A DNA stretch of 64,000 nt, from the NCBI RefSeq assembly GCF_029893355.1, contig NZ_JARZAI010000005.1:186001-250000 (forward strand). Reading direction: 5' to 3'. Source of the stretch: Kitasatospora sp. MAA4 (GTDB taxonomy: Bacteria > Actinomycetota > Actinomycetes > Streptomycetales > Streptomycetaceae). Within the stretch, counting starts at the first letter, position 1. The number at the start of each line of letters is the position of its first letter. The notes below the pieces were generated by a model. The model searched no databases. It worked only from the letters and a program-made list of their open reading frames with translations, and had not been told where the DNA came from. Position numbers and translations under genes: made by a program. Shown in pieces: positions 25,094-33,779 of this stretch.

Positions 25094-27346
25094 GTGTCAT
25101 CGAAACTGGGCCTGGCGGCCACCATGGGTGCCTGGAGCGCCCGCCATCGCAAGACAGCAGTCTTCGGGTGGATCCTCTTCGTCGTGCTCGCCGCCTTCCT
25201 CGGCGGAGTACACGGCAGCACCACCGTCACCGACTCCGAGTCCATGCCCGGCCAGGTGGCCCGCGCCGCGCAGATCCTGGACTCCGCCGGGATCAAGACC
25301 CCGGCCGGCGAGACCGTCCTGATCCAGAGCGGCACGCAGACCGCCGACGCCCCGGCCTTCCACGCCGCCGTCGACCAGGTCGTGGCCGCGGTGAACGGCA
25401 GCGGCAAGGCCACCGACGTCCGCTCCCCCTACGACAGCCGGGCGATCTCCGCCGACCGGCACTCGGCGCTGGTCCAGTTCGGCATGGCCGGCACCCAGGA
25501 CGACGCCCTGAAGAACGTGCCGGCCGTGCTCGACGCGGTGGCCGGGGTACAGAAGGCCAATCCCTCGCTCACCGTGGTGGAGTTCGGCCAGGCGAGTTCG
25601 AACAAGTGGTTCCAGGACCAGTTCACGAACGACTTCGCCAGCGCCGAGTGGACCGCCGTGCCGCTGGCCCTGGGCATCCTGCTGATCGCCTTCGGCGCGC
25701 TGGTCGCCGCCATCCTGCCGGTCGGCCTGGCGCTGACCGCCTTCATCGCGGCCGGCGGGCTGGTCGCGCTGAGCAGCGGCTTCCTGCACACCAGCAACGA
25801 CGCCAGTTCGGTGATGCTGCTGGTCGGCCTGGCCGTCGGGGTCGACTACTGCCTCTTCTACCTGCGCCGCGAACGCGAGGAGCGGGCCGCCGGACGCGAC
25901 GCGGCGACCGCGCTGCAGATCGCCGCCGCCACCTCGGGCCGGGCCGTGCTGGTCTCCGGAGTGACCGTGGTGGTCGCCATGGCGGGCATGTTCCTCACCG
26001 GGATCGCCGACTTCCAGGCGATGTCCTACGCCACCATCGTCGTGGTGATCACCGCCGTGATCGGCTCGCTCACCGTGCTGCCCGCGCTGCTGTCGATGCT
26101 CGGCGACCGGGTCGACAAGGGCCGGGTGCCCTTCCTGCACAAGCTCAAGGCCCGCCCCGCCGCCCACGCCGCCACCGGCGGACGGGTCTGGAACACCGTG
26201 CTGACGCCCGTGCTGCGCCACCCGCTGGCAGCCGCTCTGCTGGCCGGCGGACTGCTGCTGGGTCTGGCCACCCCGCTGCTGACCATGCACACCGCCAACC
26301 TGACCTTCGAGCAGCAGCTGCCCAAGGGCAACGCCCTGGTGCTGACCTCCCAGCGGATCGAGGCCGCCTTCCCCGGCAGCCCCTCCCCCGCCACCGTGGT
26401 CGTCAAGGCCACCGACATCACCTCCCCCGCGATGCAGCGGGCCATCGCCGACTTCCAGAGCCGGGCGCTGGCCAGCGGCAGGATGCACGGCCCGATCGAC
26501 GTCACCGTGCACGCCGCGCAGAACGTCGCCGTGATCGACGTCCCGCTCGACGGCAGCGGCAACGACGCCACCAGCACCGCCGCACTCCAGACGCTGCGCA
26601 CCGACGTGGTGGCGAACACCCTGCTCAAGGTGCCCGGCACCGAGGCCCCGGTGACCGGCGACACGGCCGGCTCGCACGACTTCAACCAGCAGATGACCGG
26701 CAGCATGCTCCCGGTCTTCGGCTTCGTGGTCGCCTTCGCCTTCCTGCTGATGCTCGCCTCGTTCCGCTCGCTGGGGATCGCGGTCACCGCGGTCGTCCTC
26801 AACCTGCTCTCGGTGGGCGCCGCGTACGGGGTGCTCGCGCTGGTCTTCCAGCACGGCGTGGGCGCCTCGCTGATCGGCACGGACGGGGTCGGCGCGGTGG
26901 AGTCGTGGGTGCCGCTCTTCCTCTTCGTGATCCTCTTCGGACTGAGCATGGACTACCACGTCTTCGTGGTCTCCCGGATCAAGGAGGCGCACGACCGCGG
27001 CCTGACCACGCAGGCCGCCATCGGCTACGGCATCCGCTCCACCGCCGGGGTGGTCACCAGCGCGGCGGTCATCATGGTCGCGGTCTTCGCGGTCTTCGGC
27101 ACGCTGTCCATGCAGTCGATGAAGCAGATGGGCGTGGGCCTGGCGGTCGCCGTGCTGGTGGACGCCACGGTGATCCGCGGCGTGCTGCTGCCCTCGGTGA
27201 TGAGCCTGCTGGGCGAGCGCAACTGGTACCTGCCGAGCTGGCTGGGCTGGCTCCCGGACCTCTCGCACACCGAGGCCCCGGCACCCGCTCCCGCTCCCGC
27301 TCCCGTCTCTGACGACACCTCCTGGGTCCGTCACGTGAACGCCTGA
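25094..27346 (+). CDS. MMPL family (RND-type) membrane exporter
   Basis: The start is set at GTG 25094, with GGGGGAG about 12 nt upstream, giving 750 residues; the frame is open further upstream but without conserved sequence. It begins with a short cytoplasmic part and helix (KTAVFGWILFVVLAAFLGGV). It carries the family blocks VGLAVGVDYCLFYLRRERE and FGLSMDYHVFVVSRIKEAH, which hold the conserved Asp-Tyr pairs, and has two large external loops. Substrate unknown. The Ala/Pro repeat at the C-terminus (PAPAPAPAPV) is a low-complexity tail. It is only distantly similar to its divergent neighbour, so not a recent duplicate. Confidence 0.92.
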   Translation: MSSKLGLAATMGAWSARHRKTAVFGWILFVVLAAFLGGVHGSTTVTDSESMPGQVARAAQILDSAGIKTPAGETVLIQSGTQTADAPAFHAAVDQVVAAVNGSGKATDVRSPYDSRAISADRHSALVQFGMAGTQDDALKNVPAVLDAVAGVQKANPSLTVVEFGQASSNKWFQDQFTNDFASAEWTAVPLALGILLIAFGALVAAILPVGLALTAFIAAGGLVALSSGFLHTSNDASSVMLLVGLAVGVDYCLFYLRREREERAAGRDAATALQIAAATSGRAVLVSGVTVVVAMAGMFLTGIADFQAMSYATIVVVITAVIGSLTVLPALLSMLGDRVDKGRVPFLHKLKARPAAHAATGGRVWNTVLTPVLRHPLAAALLAGGLLLGLATPLLTMHTANLTFEQQLPKGNALVLTSQRIEAAFPGSPSPATVVVKATDITSPAMQRAIADFQSRALASGRMHGPIDVTVHAAQNVAVIDVPLDGSGNDATSTAALQTLRTDVVANTLLKVPGTEAPVTGDTAGSHDFNQQMTGSMLPVFGFVVAFAFLLMLASFRSLGIAVTAVVLNLLSVGAAYGVLALVFQHGVGASLIGTDGVGAVESWVPLFLFVILFGLSMDYHVFVVSRIKEAHDRGLTTQAAIGYGIRSTAGVVTSAAVIMVAVFAVFGTLSMQSMKQMGVGLAVAVLVDATVIRGVLLPSVMSLLGERNWYLPSWLGWLPDLSHTEAPAPAPAPAPVSDDTSWVRHVNA

Positions 27347-27365
27347 TCCCTGCCCACCTCGCGCC

Positions 27366-27400
27366 ACCGGCCGGACTCCGCACCGCGGGGTCCGGCCGGT
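27366..27400 (+). terminator. Terminator of the second MMPL gene
   Basis: ACCGGCCGGAC pairs with GTCCGGCCGGT (11 bp, 13-nt loop) starting 20 nt after the stop codon. It ends 12 nt before the next start, so that gene either begins its own transcript very close to the hairpin or depends on readthrough. Confidence 0.65.
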
Positions 27401-27412
27401 ACGTTGGGGCGC

Positions 27413-28306
27413 GTGATCCTTTTCGACGAGGCCCGCGCCCGCGCCCTGCTTGCCCTCGCCTGCACCGCCGCGGGGCTGCCCGATCCGGCCGGCGCCCGGC
27501 TGATCGCGCTCGGCGAGAACGCCGTCTTCGACCTGGGCGACCCGGCGGTGGTGGCCAAGGTCGGCCGCGGCCCGGAACTGGCCGAGCGGGCGAGGCGCGA
27601 ACTGGCCGTCGCGCACTGGCTCGCCGCCGAGGGCATCCCGGTGGTGCGGCCCGCCGGGGGCCTGCCCGAGCTGCCGGTGGACGCCGCCGGACACCCCGTA
27701 ACCTTCTGGCAGCGGCTCAGCCCGTCCGTCCGTCCGGCGCTGCCCGCCGACCTCGGCCCGCTGCTGCGCGCGCTGCACCGGCTGCCCGCGCCGCCCGTCC
27801 CGTTGCCGCGCCGCGACCTGCTCAGCGGGGTGGAGCGCTGGCTGCGGGCCGCCGAGGGGCACATCGACCCGGCGGACGCCGACTTCCTGCGACGGCGCCG
27901 CGACGGCTTCGGCGCCGCCCTCGCCGAACTGACTCCCCACCTGACGCCCGGCGTGATCCACGGCGACGCGCTGCCGCGCAACGTCCACCTGGGCCCGGAC
28001 GGCCCGATCCTGCTCGACCTGGAGACCGTCTCGGACGACCTGCGCGAACACGACCTGGTGGTGCTCGCGCTCAGCCACGACCGGTACGGCGTCCCGACCG
28101 CCGACTACCGCGCCTTCACCGACGCCTACGGCTGGGACGTACGGGACTGGCCCGGCTGCGCCGTCCTGCGCGGGGCCCGGGAGACGGCCAGCGCCTCCTG
28201 GGTGGCGCAGCAGGTGCCGGGCAACGCGGCGGCGCTGGCGGAGTTCCGACGCCGGGTCGCCTCGCTGCGCGAGGGGGACACGACCGTGCGGTGGCACGCT
28301 TTCTGA
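27413..28306 (+). CDS. Aminoglycoside phosphotransferase-fold (APH) protein
   Basis: The 297-residue protein has a kinase-like fold with the Brenner motif HGDALPRNV and the metal site LLDLETVSDD, both intact. The N-terminal lobe has ENAVFDLGDPAVVAKVGRG in place of a nucleotide-binding lysine loop. Such proteins phosphorylate small molecules (antibiotics, choline, sugars and others), and the sequence does not tell which. The start is GTG 27413; an in-frame TTG lies at 27404. No resistance context is evident, so a housekeeping metabolite kinase is as likely as drug inactivation. Confidence 0.85.
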   Translation: MILFDEARARALLALACTAAGLPDPAGARLIALGENAVFDLGDPAVVAKVGRGPELAERARRELAVAHWLAAEGIPVVRPAGGLPELPVDAAGHPVTFWQRLSPSVRPALPADLGPLLRALHRLPAPPVPLPRRDLLSGVERWLRAAEGHIDPADADFLRRRRDGFGAALAELTPHLTPGVIHGDALPRNVHLGPDGPILLDLETVSDDLREHDLVVLALSHDRYGVPTADYRAFTDAYGWDVRDWPGCAVLRGARETASASWVAQQVPGNAAALAEFRRRVASLREGDTTVRWHAF

Positions 28307-28447
28307 CCTTCTCGACGTACCCTCACGTTGTCTGAGAATTGTCTGAAGAACCTATGGACGTATCGGAACTGTCGGCCTGAGGGTGGCGTCGTAGAGGTAA
28401 GTCGCACCCACCCCGGGCGGCTCGAACCACCCTCAGGAGCCGCCGCC

Positions 28448-29308
28448 ATGCCGACCCAGGGCACCCACCGCCGACTGCTCCGCCGCGCTGCCGCAGGCTG
28501 CGCCGCGGTACTCTCCCTCGCCCTCGTCTGCGCCTGCGGGACAACCCACGCGGGCAGCAGCGCGGCGAGTGCGGTCCGCCCCTCGGCCTCGGCCTCGGCC
28601 TCTTCTTCGCCCTCTGCTTCCGACTCCCCCAGCGCACACCCCACGGCCCACCCTGCCCCTGCACCGGCCACCACCGCCGCCGCCCCGCCGCTGGCCGCGG
28701 GCGCCCCCGAGAGCAGCATCGTCTACAGCACCGCCACCGGCGGGCGCACGGTCGCCCTCAGCTTCGACGACGGCCCGGGGCCGGCCACCCCGAAGATCCT
28801 CGACCTGCTCGCGCAGTACCACGCCAAGGCGACCTTCTGCGAGATCGGCCCGCAGGCCGCCGCCGACCCGGCGATCGTCCAGCGCATCCGCGCGGCCGGC
28901 CACCGCCTCTGCGACCACACCGTGCACCACCCGCAGCCGATGCACACCCTGTCGCACGACAAGCAGACGTACGAGATCGACGCGGCCAAGGACATGATCG
29001 TCAAGGCCGGCGGCCCCGGCACCGAGGTCAGCTGGTTCCGCGCCCCCGGCGGCGACTTCAGCGCCGACAACCGCCAGATCGCCGTACAGGACGACCTGCG
29101 CCCGCTCGGCTGGACCGTCGACACCCGCGACTGGGCCCGCCCCGGCGTCGACAAGATCCTCGCCACCGCCCAGCGCCAGCTCCACCCCGGCGGCGTCATC
29201 CTGATGCACGACGGCGGCGGCGACCGCAGCCAGACCGTCGCCGCGCTCGCGGAGCTGCTCCCCTGGCTCGTCCAGCAGGGCTACACCTTCGACTTCCCCG
29301 CGAGCTAG
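28448..29308 (+). CDS. Lipoprotein polysaccharide deacetylase (NodB/CE4 family)
   Basis: The start is ATG 28448 because AGGAG precedes it and a clean lipoprotein signal follows (RRLLRRAAAGCAAVLSLAL, then VCAC-G), giving 286 residues. After a Ser/Ala/Pro linker the NodB domain begins near residue 98 with VALSFDDGPGPATPKIL (catalytic Asp and metal Asp). It continues with HTVHHPQPM (metal His pair), WFRAPGGDFSADN and PGGVILMHDGGGDRSQT (catalytic His). It should remove acetyl groups from peptidoglycan or another surface glycan outside the membrane. The stop TAG shares CTAG with the convergent gene's stop. Confidence 0.92.
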   Translation: MPTQGTHRRLLRRAAAGCAAVLSLALVCACGTTHAGSSAASAVRPSASASASSSPSASDSPSAHPTAHPAPAPATTAAAPPLAAGAPESSIVYSTATGGRTVALSFDDGPGPATPKILDLLAQYHAKATFCEIGPQAAADPAIVQRIRAAGHRLCDHTVHHPQPMHTLSHDKQTYEIDAAKDMIVKAGGPGTEVSWFRAPGGDFSADNRQIAVQDDLRPLGWTVDTRDWARPGVDKILATAQRQLHPGGVILMHDGGGDRSQTVAALAELLPWLVQQGYTFDFPAS

Positions 29309-29778
29309 CTCTCCGGGACGTACTCGCACCAGGTCACCTTGCCGACGCCACCGGCTCTGGGACAGCACCCCCAGCGCTGCGACAGCGCCTGCACCAGCAG
29401 CAACCCCCGCCCTGACTCCGCCAGTTCGCCCACCTGCCGCGGCACCGGCCGCTCACCGCTCGCGTCGTGCACCTCGATGCGCAGCACCGCCGCGTCCACC
29501 GCGAACCGCACCCAGAGCCTGCGCCCGGCCGGGACCCTCGCGTGCACGACCGCGTTGGTCACCAGCTCGGAGACCAGCAGCTGACCGCCGTCACGGAACC
29601 GCTCACCATCCGCGCGCTGCGCCAGCAGCTTGCGCAGCAGCCGCCGCGCCACCAACGGCGACTTCGGGCCGCGCTTCAGCCAGGCATGCACCTCGGAGCG
29701 CAACTCGCCTGACAGCGGCGGTGGTTCTGACGCCAGAAGGTCAAGCAGCCAGGTGGGACCGGTCGTCTGTTCGCTCAT
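29305..29778 (-). CDS. HATPase_c anti-sigma-like ATP-binding protein
   Basis: With the start at ATG 29778 the protein has 157 residues. It carries the GHKL ATPase fold of the SpoIIAB/RsbW type: N-box SELVTNAVVHA, G1 region EVHDASGERP, and G2 ESGRGLLLVQALSQRWG. In streptomycetes these short single-domain proteins usually sit beside an XRE/DUF5753 regulator and a DUF397 protein, exactly as here. They are thought to act in developmental regulation by protein contact. The kinase target, if any, is unknown. Confidence 0.88.
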   Translation of the reverse strand: MSEQTTGPTWLLDLLASEPPPLSGELRSEVHAWLKRGPKSPLVARRLLRKLLAQRADGERFRDGGQLLVSELVTNAVVHARVPAGRRLWVRFAVDAAVLRIEVHDASGERPVPRQVGELAESGRGLLLVQALSQRWGCCPRAGGVGKVTWCEYVPES

Positions 29779-29919
29779 CGTGCCGCCGTTCTCTCCGCCC
29801 CGCCCCTCACTGAGAGCGAGGGAATCCCTACGTTTTGTACTCCTAGCGTCGGCATCCCGGGCTACGCTCACCAGGGGGAACCCGGCGACAACGGCTCTGT
29901 CAGGCGGAGGAGTTCACAG

Positions 29920-30762
29920 GTGACTAAAAAAGGCGGTTCCAAGGGCTTCAGTCAGCCCAGGTTCGGGTGGGACTTCTTCGGATCCGAGCTGAAGCGGTGC
30001 CGCGAGGCCGCCGGTCTGTCGCAGCAGGAGCTCGGTGACCTGGTCTACTGCTCGGGCTCGTACATCGGCCTCTTCGAGGCGGCCATCCGAAAGCCCCAAC
30101 TCGACCTGGCTCGGCGGTTCGACGTGGCGCTTCAGACGGACGGCATCTTCGGCCGGATGTGCAAGGAACTGATCGACGGCTCACTCGATGCCGACTACTT
30201 CGCAGCTGTCGCGGAGCTTCAGAAGGTCGCCTTGACGATCAGCGAGTTCGGGGCACTCCTGATCCCTGGGCTGCTGCAGACCGAGGCCTACACCCATGCC
30301 ATCTTCCGAGCGGCTCAGCCGTTCATGCCGCAGGACGAGATCGACGGCTACGTGCGGAACCGGATGCAGCGCGCACGTCTCCTGGACAGTCCAACAGCCC
30401 CGGAGTTGTGGACGATCCTGGACGAGAACGTCCTCCGCCGCCCGGTCGGCACCGACGCCGAGATGGCCGAACAGCTACGGCACCTCGTTGAGAGGGTGGA
30501 GCGCGGACGGGCCGTGATCCAGGTGCTTCCCTTCTCGTCCCGCGCACACTCGATGATGGAGGGCAGCCTCACCCTGATGACCTTCGCGGACGCCCCGCCG
30601 GTGGCCTACTCGGAAGGTGTGTTCAGCGGGCAACTGCTGGACGATCCAGCGACGGTGATGCGCTGCCAGGCCTTGTACGATCGGGCGCGGGCCGCCGCGC
30701 TGCCGCCGGAGGCGTCCCTGACCCTGATCCGCTCGGTGGCAGAGGAGTTCGGCGATGAGTGA
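29920..30762 (+). CDS. XRE-family regulator with DUF5753 domain (WhiJ-like)
   Basis: The 280-residue protein starts at GTG 29920 behind GGAGGAG. Its N-terminal helix-turn-helix (LKRCREAAGLSQQELGDLV, then SYIGLFEAAIRKPQ) is followed by DUF5753 from about residue 95 (LLIPGLLQTEAYTHAIFRA, VRNRMQRARLL, VIQVLPFSSRAHSMMEGSL). It is a DNA-binding regulator, probably controlled through its DUF397 partner encoded immediately downstream with an 8-nt overlap. The HATPase gene is divergent across 141 nt. This trio recurs in streptomycete genomes. Confidence 0.93.
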   Translation: MTKKGGSKGFSQPRFGWDFFGSELKRCREAAGLSQQELGDLVYCSGSYIGLFEAAIRKPQLDLARRFDVALQTDGIFGRMCKELIDGSLDADYFAAVAELQKVALTISEFGALLIPGLLQTEAYTHAIFRAAQPFMPQDEIDGYVRNRMQRARLLDSPTAPELWTILDENVLRRPVGTDAEMAEQLRHLVERVERGRAVIQVLPFSSRAHSMMEGSLTLMTFADAPPVAYSEGVFSGQLLDDPATVMRCQALYDRARAAALPPEASLTLIRSVAEEFGDE

Positions 30763-30973
30763 CAGGCACAGTCTGGCCGCCACCCACTGGCGCAAGTCCA
30801 GCTACAGCGGACAGAGCAGCGGCAACTGCATCGAGGTCGCCGACGGACACCCCGGCGTCATGCCCGTGCGCGACTCCAAGGACCCGCACGGCCCGGCCCT
30901 CCTCATCCCCGCCCCCGCCTGGCAGGCCTTCATCACCGCCATCCGCAACGGAGACCTCCCCACCGACTGCTGA
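30755..30973 (+). CDS. DUF397 protein
   Basis: The 72-residue protein has the full DUF397 pattern: HWRKSSYSGQSSGNCIEVAD, VPVRDSKDP-like MPVRDSKDPHGPAL, and a hydrophobic C-terminal block PAPAWQAFITAI. It overlaps the end of the XRE gene by 8 nt, so the two are translated together. It is thought to be the partner or antagonist of the adjacent XRE/DUF5753 regulator. Confidence 0.93.
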   Translation: MSDRHSLAATHWRKSSYSGQSSGNCIEVADGHPGVMPVRDSKDPHGPALLIPAPAWQAFITAIRNGDLPTDC

Positions 30974-30986
30974 ACGCCTGACGCAA

Positions 30987-31021
30987 GGCGCAACCCCGGC
31001 CACGGCGACCGGGGTTGCGCC
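30987..31021. terminator. Bidirectional intrinsic terminator
   Basis: GGCGCAACCCCGG (30987-30999) pairs perfectly with CCGGGGTTGCGCC (31009-31021) around a 9-nt loop, between the convergent DUF397 and Ala-rich genes. Confidence 0.8.
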
Positions 31022-31029
31022 TCGCGCTG

Positions 31030-31461
31030 TCAGGCCTTCGGCAGCGCCGGGACGCACGCCGTGACGGCGGCGGCGGTGGCCGCGGCGGCGGTGCCTTCGG
31101 CCGCGACAGCGGCGGCGGTGGCCGTGCTGGAAGCCGCGAGGGCCGCGACGGCGTTGGCTACGTCGGTGGCGATGACGGTCGGAGCGGCCGGCGGAGTCGC
31201 GGCGAGGTCCCCGGCGAGCGTCTTGGCAGCGGCGGCGGCGGTGGCCGCGGCGGCCTGGGCGGCGGCAGCAGCCGTAGCCGCCTGGGCGACAGCAGCAGAA
31301 GCCGCCGCCTCCGCGGCCGTGCAGGCGGCCGCGTCGCGGTGCGTGGACGTCGAACTCGCAGTGGGTGCACCGGCGCTGGCCGGTACGGCGGACAGCACGG
31401 CGCCGCCGACCATGAGGGCGCTGGTGGCCAGGGACATGGCGGCGATGTAGCGGAGCTTCAC
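31030..31461 (-). CDS. Secreted alanine-rich protein, 143 aa
   Basis: The start is GTG 31461 with ACAGGAAAA upstream. The N-terminus is a signal peptide (VKLRYIAAMSLATSALMVGGAVL, cleavage likely after ASA). The mature part is about half alanine with scattered Thr and two cysteines, one near the start (DAAACTAAEA) and one near the end (VTACVPALPKA). The middle is a predicted continuous helix with almost no charge. No family recognised. The two end cysteines could form a disulfide. Codon use is typical high-GC, so it is probably a real gene and not noise. Confidence 0.65.
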   Translation of the reverse strand: MKLRYIAAMSLATSALMVGGAVLSAVPASAGAPTASSTSTHRDAAACTAAEAAASAAVAQAATAAAAAQAAAATAAAAAKTLAGDLAATPPAAPTVIATDVANAVAALAASSTATAAAVAAEGTAAAATAAAVTACVPALPKA

Positions 31462-31730
31462 GAGGGTTTTCCTGTCACGAGAAGGGCGGAACCGGGCGAA
31501 AGCGAACCGGCTCACACCAGAAGGCAAACACCGAATGTCCGGTATGTCCCTCCGAGTACGCCCGCCGGTCAGCAGATGGCCGAGCCAGCTCGCCCCGGGC
31601 AGTTGGCCCAAGCGACGTCAAGTCGCCCTCCCCAGAGGACCGGTAGGAGGCGCGCAGCCAAATCGCCAGCTCGAACCGACTTTTGAGGGCCTTCACCAAG
31701 GATGAAATCGGCGCCAGAAGTCGGTTGCCC

Positions 31731-32960
31731 ATGGATGTGACCACGTTACGGCGAACACCTCCGCACTCCCCCGTCGTCCGGACGATGGCGCTGGCCATCC
31801 TGGTCAACACCCTCGGCAGCGGGCTGTTCCTGCCGCTCAGCGCGCTCTACTTCACCCAGGTGGTCGGGCTGAGAGCGGGGCAGGTCGCACTGGGGCTGGG
31901 CATCGCCTCTGTCGCGGGCGTCGTCTCCGGGATCCCGCTCGGCCGGCTCGCGGATCGCCAGGGCGCCCGTCAGGTGCAAGTGGCCCTGCTGGCGGCGATG
32001 GGCGTGCTGACCTTCGGCTACGTCTTCGTCGCCACGGCCTGGCAGTTCACCGCGCTGGCCACCCTGATCACCGCCCTCGACCGAGGTGTGTCGGGGGTCG
32101 CGGCCGCGCTGGTGGCGGACAGCGTGCCCCCGTCCGAGCGGGTGGCCGCCCGCGCCTACACCCGGTCCGTGGTCTTCTTCGGACTCGCGCTCGGCTCCTC
32201 CCTCTCGGCCGTGGCGCTGCGCCTGGGAACCCCACTCGCCTACCGGTGGGCCATAGCGCTGGACGCCGCGACGTTCCTGGCGGCCGCCGCCCTTTACCTA
32301 CGGCTGCCGCGCGCACTCCCGCGGCCGGCCGCGCTGCGGCCGTCGCCCTGGCAGGCGCTTCGGGACCGCCCGTACGTCACGGTCACCGGCCTGTTCAGCG
32401 TCCTGGGGATGTACAACACGACGGTCACCTTCGCCCTGCCGCTCTGGGTGCTCCACCGCACGTCGATTCCCGGGGAGTTCATCTCACTGGCCTTCGCGGT
32501 CAACACGATCGGGCACGTCCTGCTCCAGGTCCCCGTCTCACGTCGGGTGCGCAGCTGGCGCTCCGCCCGCCGCACGGCCGGGATCGGCGGCATCAGCCTC
32601 CTGCTGGCCTGCTGCTGCTTCGCCGCGACGGCCCGCACCGCGCCCTGGCCGGGCGCGGCCCTGCTGACGGCAGGGGTGCTGCTCAACCTGACCGGCGGAC
32701 TGTGCGCAGCCTCCGCCCAGTTCTACATCGCCTTCGGGCTTGCCCCGGAGGGGGCTCAGGGGCAGTACCAGGGACTCGTCAGCAGCGGTGCCTCGGTCTC
32801 CGCCATGCTGGCCCCCACCCTGAGTACCCTGCTGCCGCTGGGCCTGGGGGAACCGGGCTGGGCGCTGCTCGGCGCGCTGTTCGTCGGCGCGTCACTCGGC
32901 GTCGGCCCGGTCGTGAACGCCGGCATCCGTCGGCTGCGGACGGCGCAGCTCCAGCCGTGA
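31731..32960 (+). CDS. MFS transporter with an early TTA codon
   Basis: With the start at ATG 31731 the protein has 409 residues and about twelve hydrophobic segments. It carries the MFS loop 2-3 signature (IPLGRLADRQGARQVQV) and resembles drug/metabolite exporters. A TTA leucine codon is codon 6 (MDVTTL), which in streptomycetes makes translation depend on the bldA tRNA. The upstream ribosome binding site is weak (AGAAG). The substrate is unknown. The neighbours give no biosynthetic context. Confidence 0.87.
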   Translation: MDVTTLRRTPPHSPVVRTMALAILVNTLGSGLFLPLSALYFTQVVGLRAGQVALGLGIASVAGVVSGIPLGRLADRQGARQVQVALLAAMGVLTFGYVFVATAWQFTALATLITALDRGVSGVAAALVADSVPPSERVAARAYTRSVVFFGLALGSSLSAVALRLGTPLAYRWAIALDAATFLAAAALYLRLPRALPRPAALRPSPWQALRDRPYVTVTGLFSVLGMYNTTVTFALPLWVLHRTSIPGEFISLAFAVNTIGHVLLQVPVSRRVRSWRSARRTAGIGGISLLLACCCFAATARTAPWPGAALLTAGVLLNLTGGLCAASAQFYIAFGLAPEGAQGQYQGLVSSGASVSAMLAPTLSTLLPLGLGEPGWALLGALFVGASLGVGPVVNAGIRRLRTAQLQP

Positions 32961-32965
32961 CCCTG

Positions 32966-33691
32966 TCAGCGCATCGGCCAGCGGGAGTCGACCACGGCCA
33001 GGGGGTCGCGGCCCTTGCGGAGCCACGCCTGGAGGCCCTCGGCCCACTCGCGGTACCAGTGGACCTGCTGCTCGTGCAAAGCGGCCAGCGTCAACTCGCC
33101 CAGTTCGCGGGGGTAGCGCTCGCCCAGGGCCACGGCGACGCGGACGGCGGCCAGGGCGTCGGCGGCCGCTTCGTGCGCGTCGGCCAGCTCCACGCCGTAT
33201 ATCTCGCAGACGCGTTGCAGCGTGCGCGAGCCCTTGCGGTAGCGGTCCACCGCGCGGTCGATCACCAGTGCGTCCAGTACCGGGACCACCTGGCGACCGA
33301 CCAGCCGCTCGGCCAGGCCAGGGCGCCCGTACCGGCGCAGCTCGGCGTCCAGCAGCGAGAGGTCGAACGGCGCGTTGAACGCCACTACCGGGCTGCCGTC
33401 GGCCAGCCGGGCGCAGAGCGCCGCGGCTATCTCCTCGACCGCCTCGGCCGCCGGTCTGCCCCTGGTGCGCGCCTGGTCGTCGCTGATCCCGTGGATCGCC
33501 TGCGCCTCGGCCGGGATCGGTATCCCGGGGTCGAGCAGCCAGCACGTGGTCCGCACCGGCTCCCCGCCGACGGCCTCGACCAGCGCCGCCGTGACGATCC
33601 GCGACTCGGCCGGATCGGTCCCCGTGGTCTCCAGGTCGAAGCCGACCAGCGGCTCGTGCCACCAGTTCGTCCGCCCGCTCAGCTCACCCAT
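32966..33691 (-). CDS. DnaQ-like DEDDh 3'-5' exonuclease
   Basis: The start is ATG 33691, behind GGAAGGA, giving 241 residues. The exonuclease sites are visible: ExoI FDLETTGTDP, ExoII with VVAFNAPFDLSLLDAEL, and ExoIII with ADAHEAAADALAAVRV. The fold is that of the proofreading epsilon subunit family. It is a stand-alone nuclease and not tied to a polymerase here. It is convergent with the MFS gene, 5 nt between stops. Confidence 0.92.
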   Translation of the reverse strand: MGELSGRTNWWHEPLVGFDLETTGTDPAESRIVTAALVEAVGGEPVRTTCWLLDPGIPIPAEAQAIHGISDDQARTRGRPAAEAVEEIAAALCARLADGSPVVAFNAPFDLSLLDAELRRYGRPGLAERLVGRQVVPVLDALVIDRAVDRYRKGSRTLQRVCEIYGVELADAHEAAADALAAVRVAVALGERYPRELGELTLAALHEQQVHWYREWAEGLQAWLRKGRDPLAVVDSRWPMR

Positions 33692-33779
33692 CACCCGGGT
33701 CCTTCCGTCCAACAAGTTCGACGGGACCCATCATCGCCCCCACCTGTGACACTCCCGGACGCGGTGCGGCCCTGGCCCC

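Noticed and set aside
25097..28297. Minus-strand frame of over 1000 codons opposite an MMPL and an APH-fold gene
   Set aside because: The plus strand carries recognisable membrane and kinase motifs with proper ribosome binding sites. The antisense frame is rich in His/Gln/Arg/Gly and lacks any domain.
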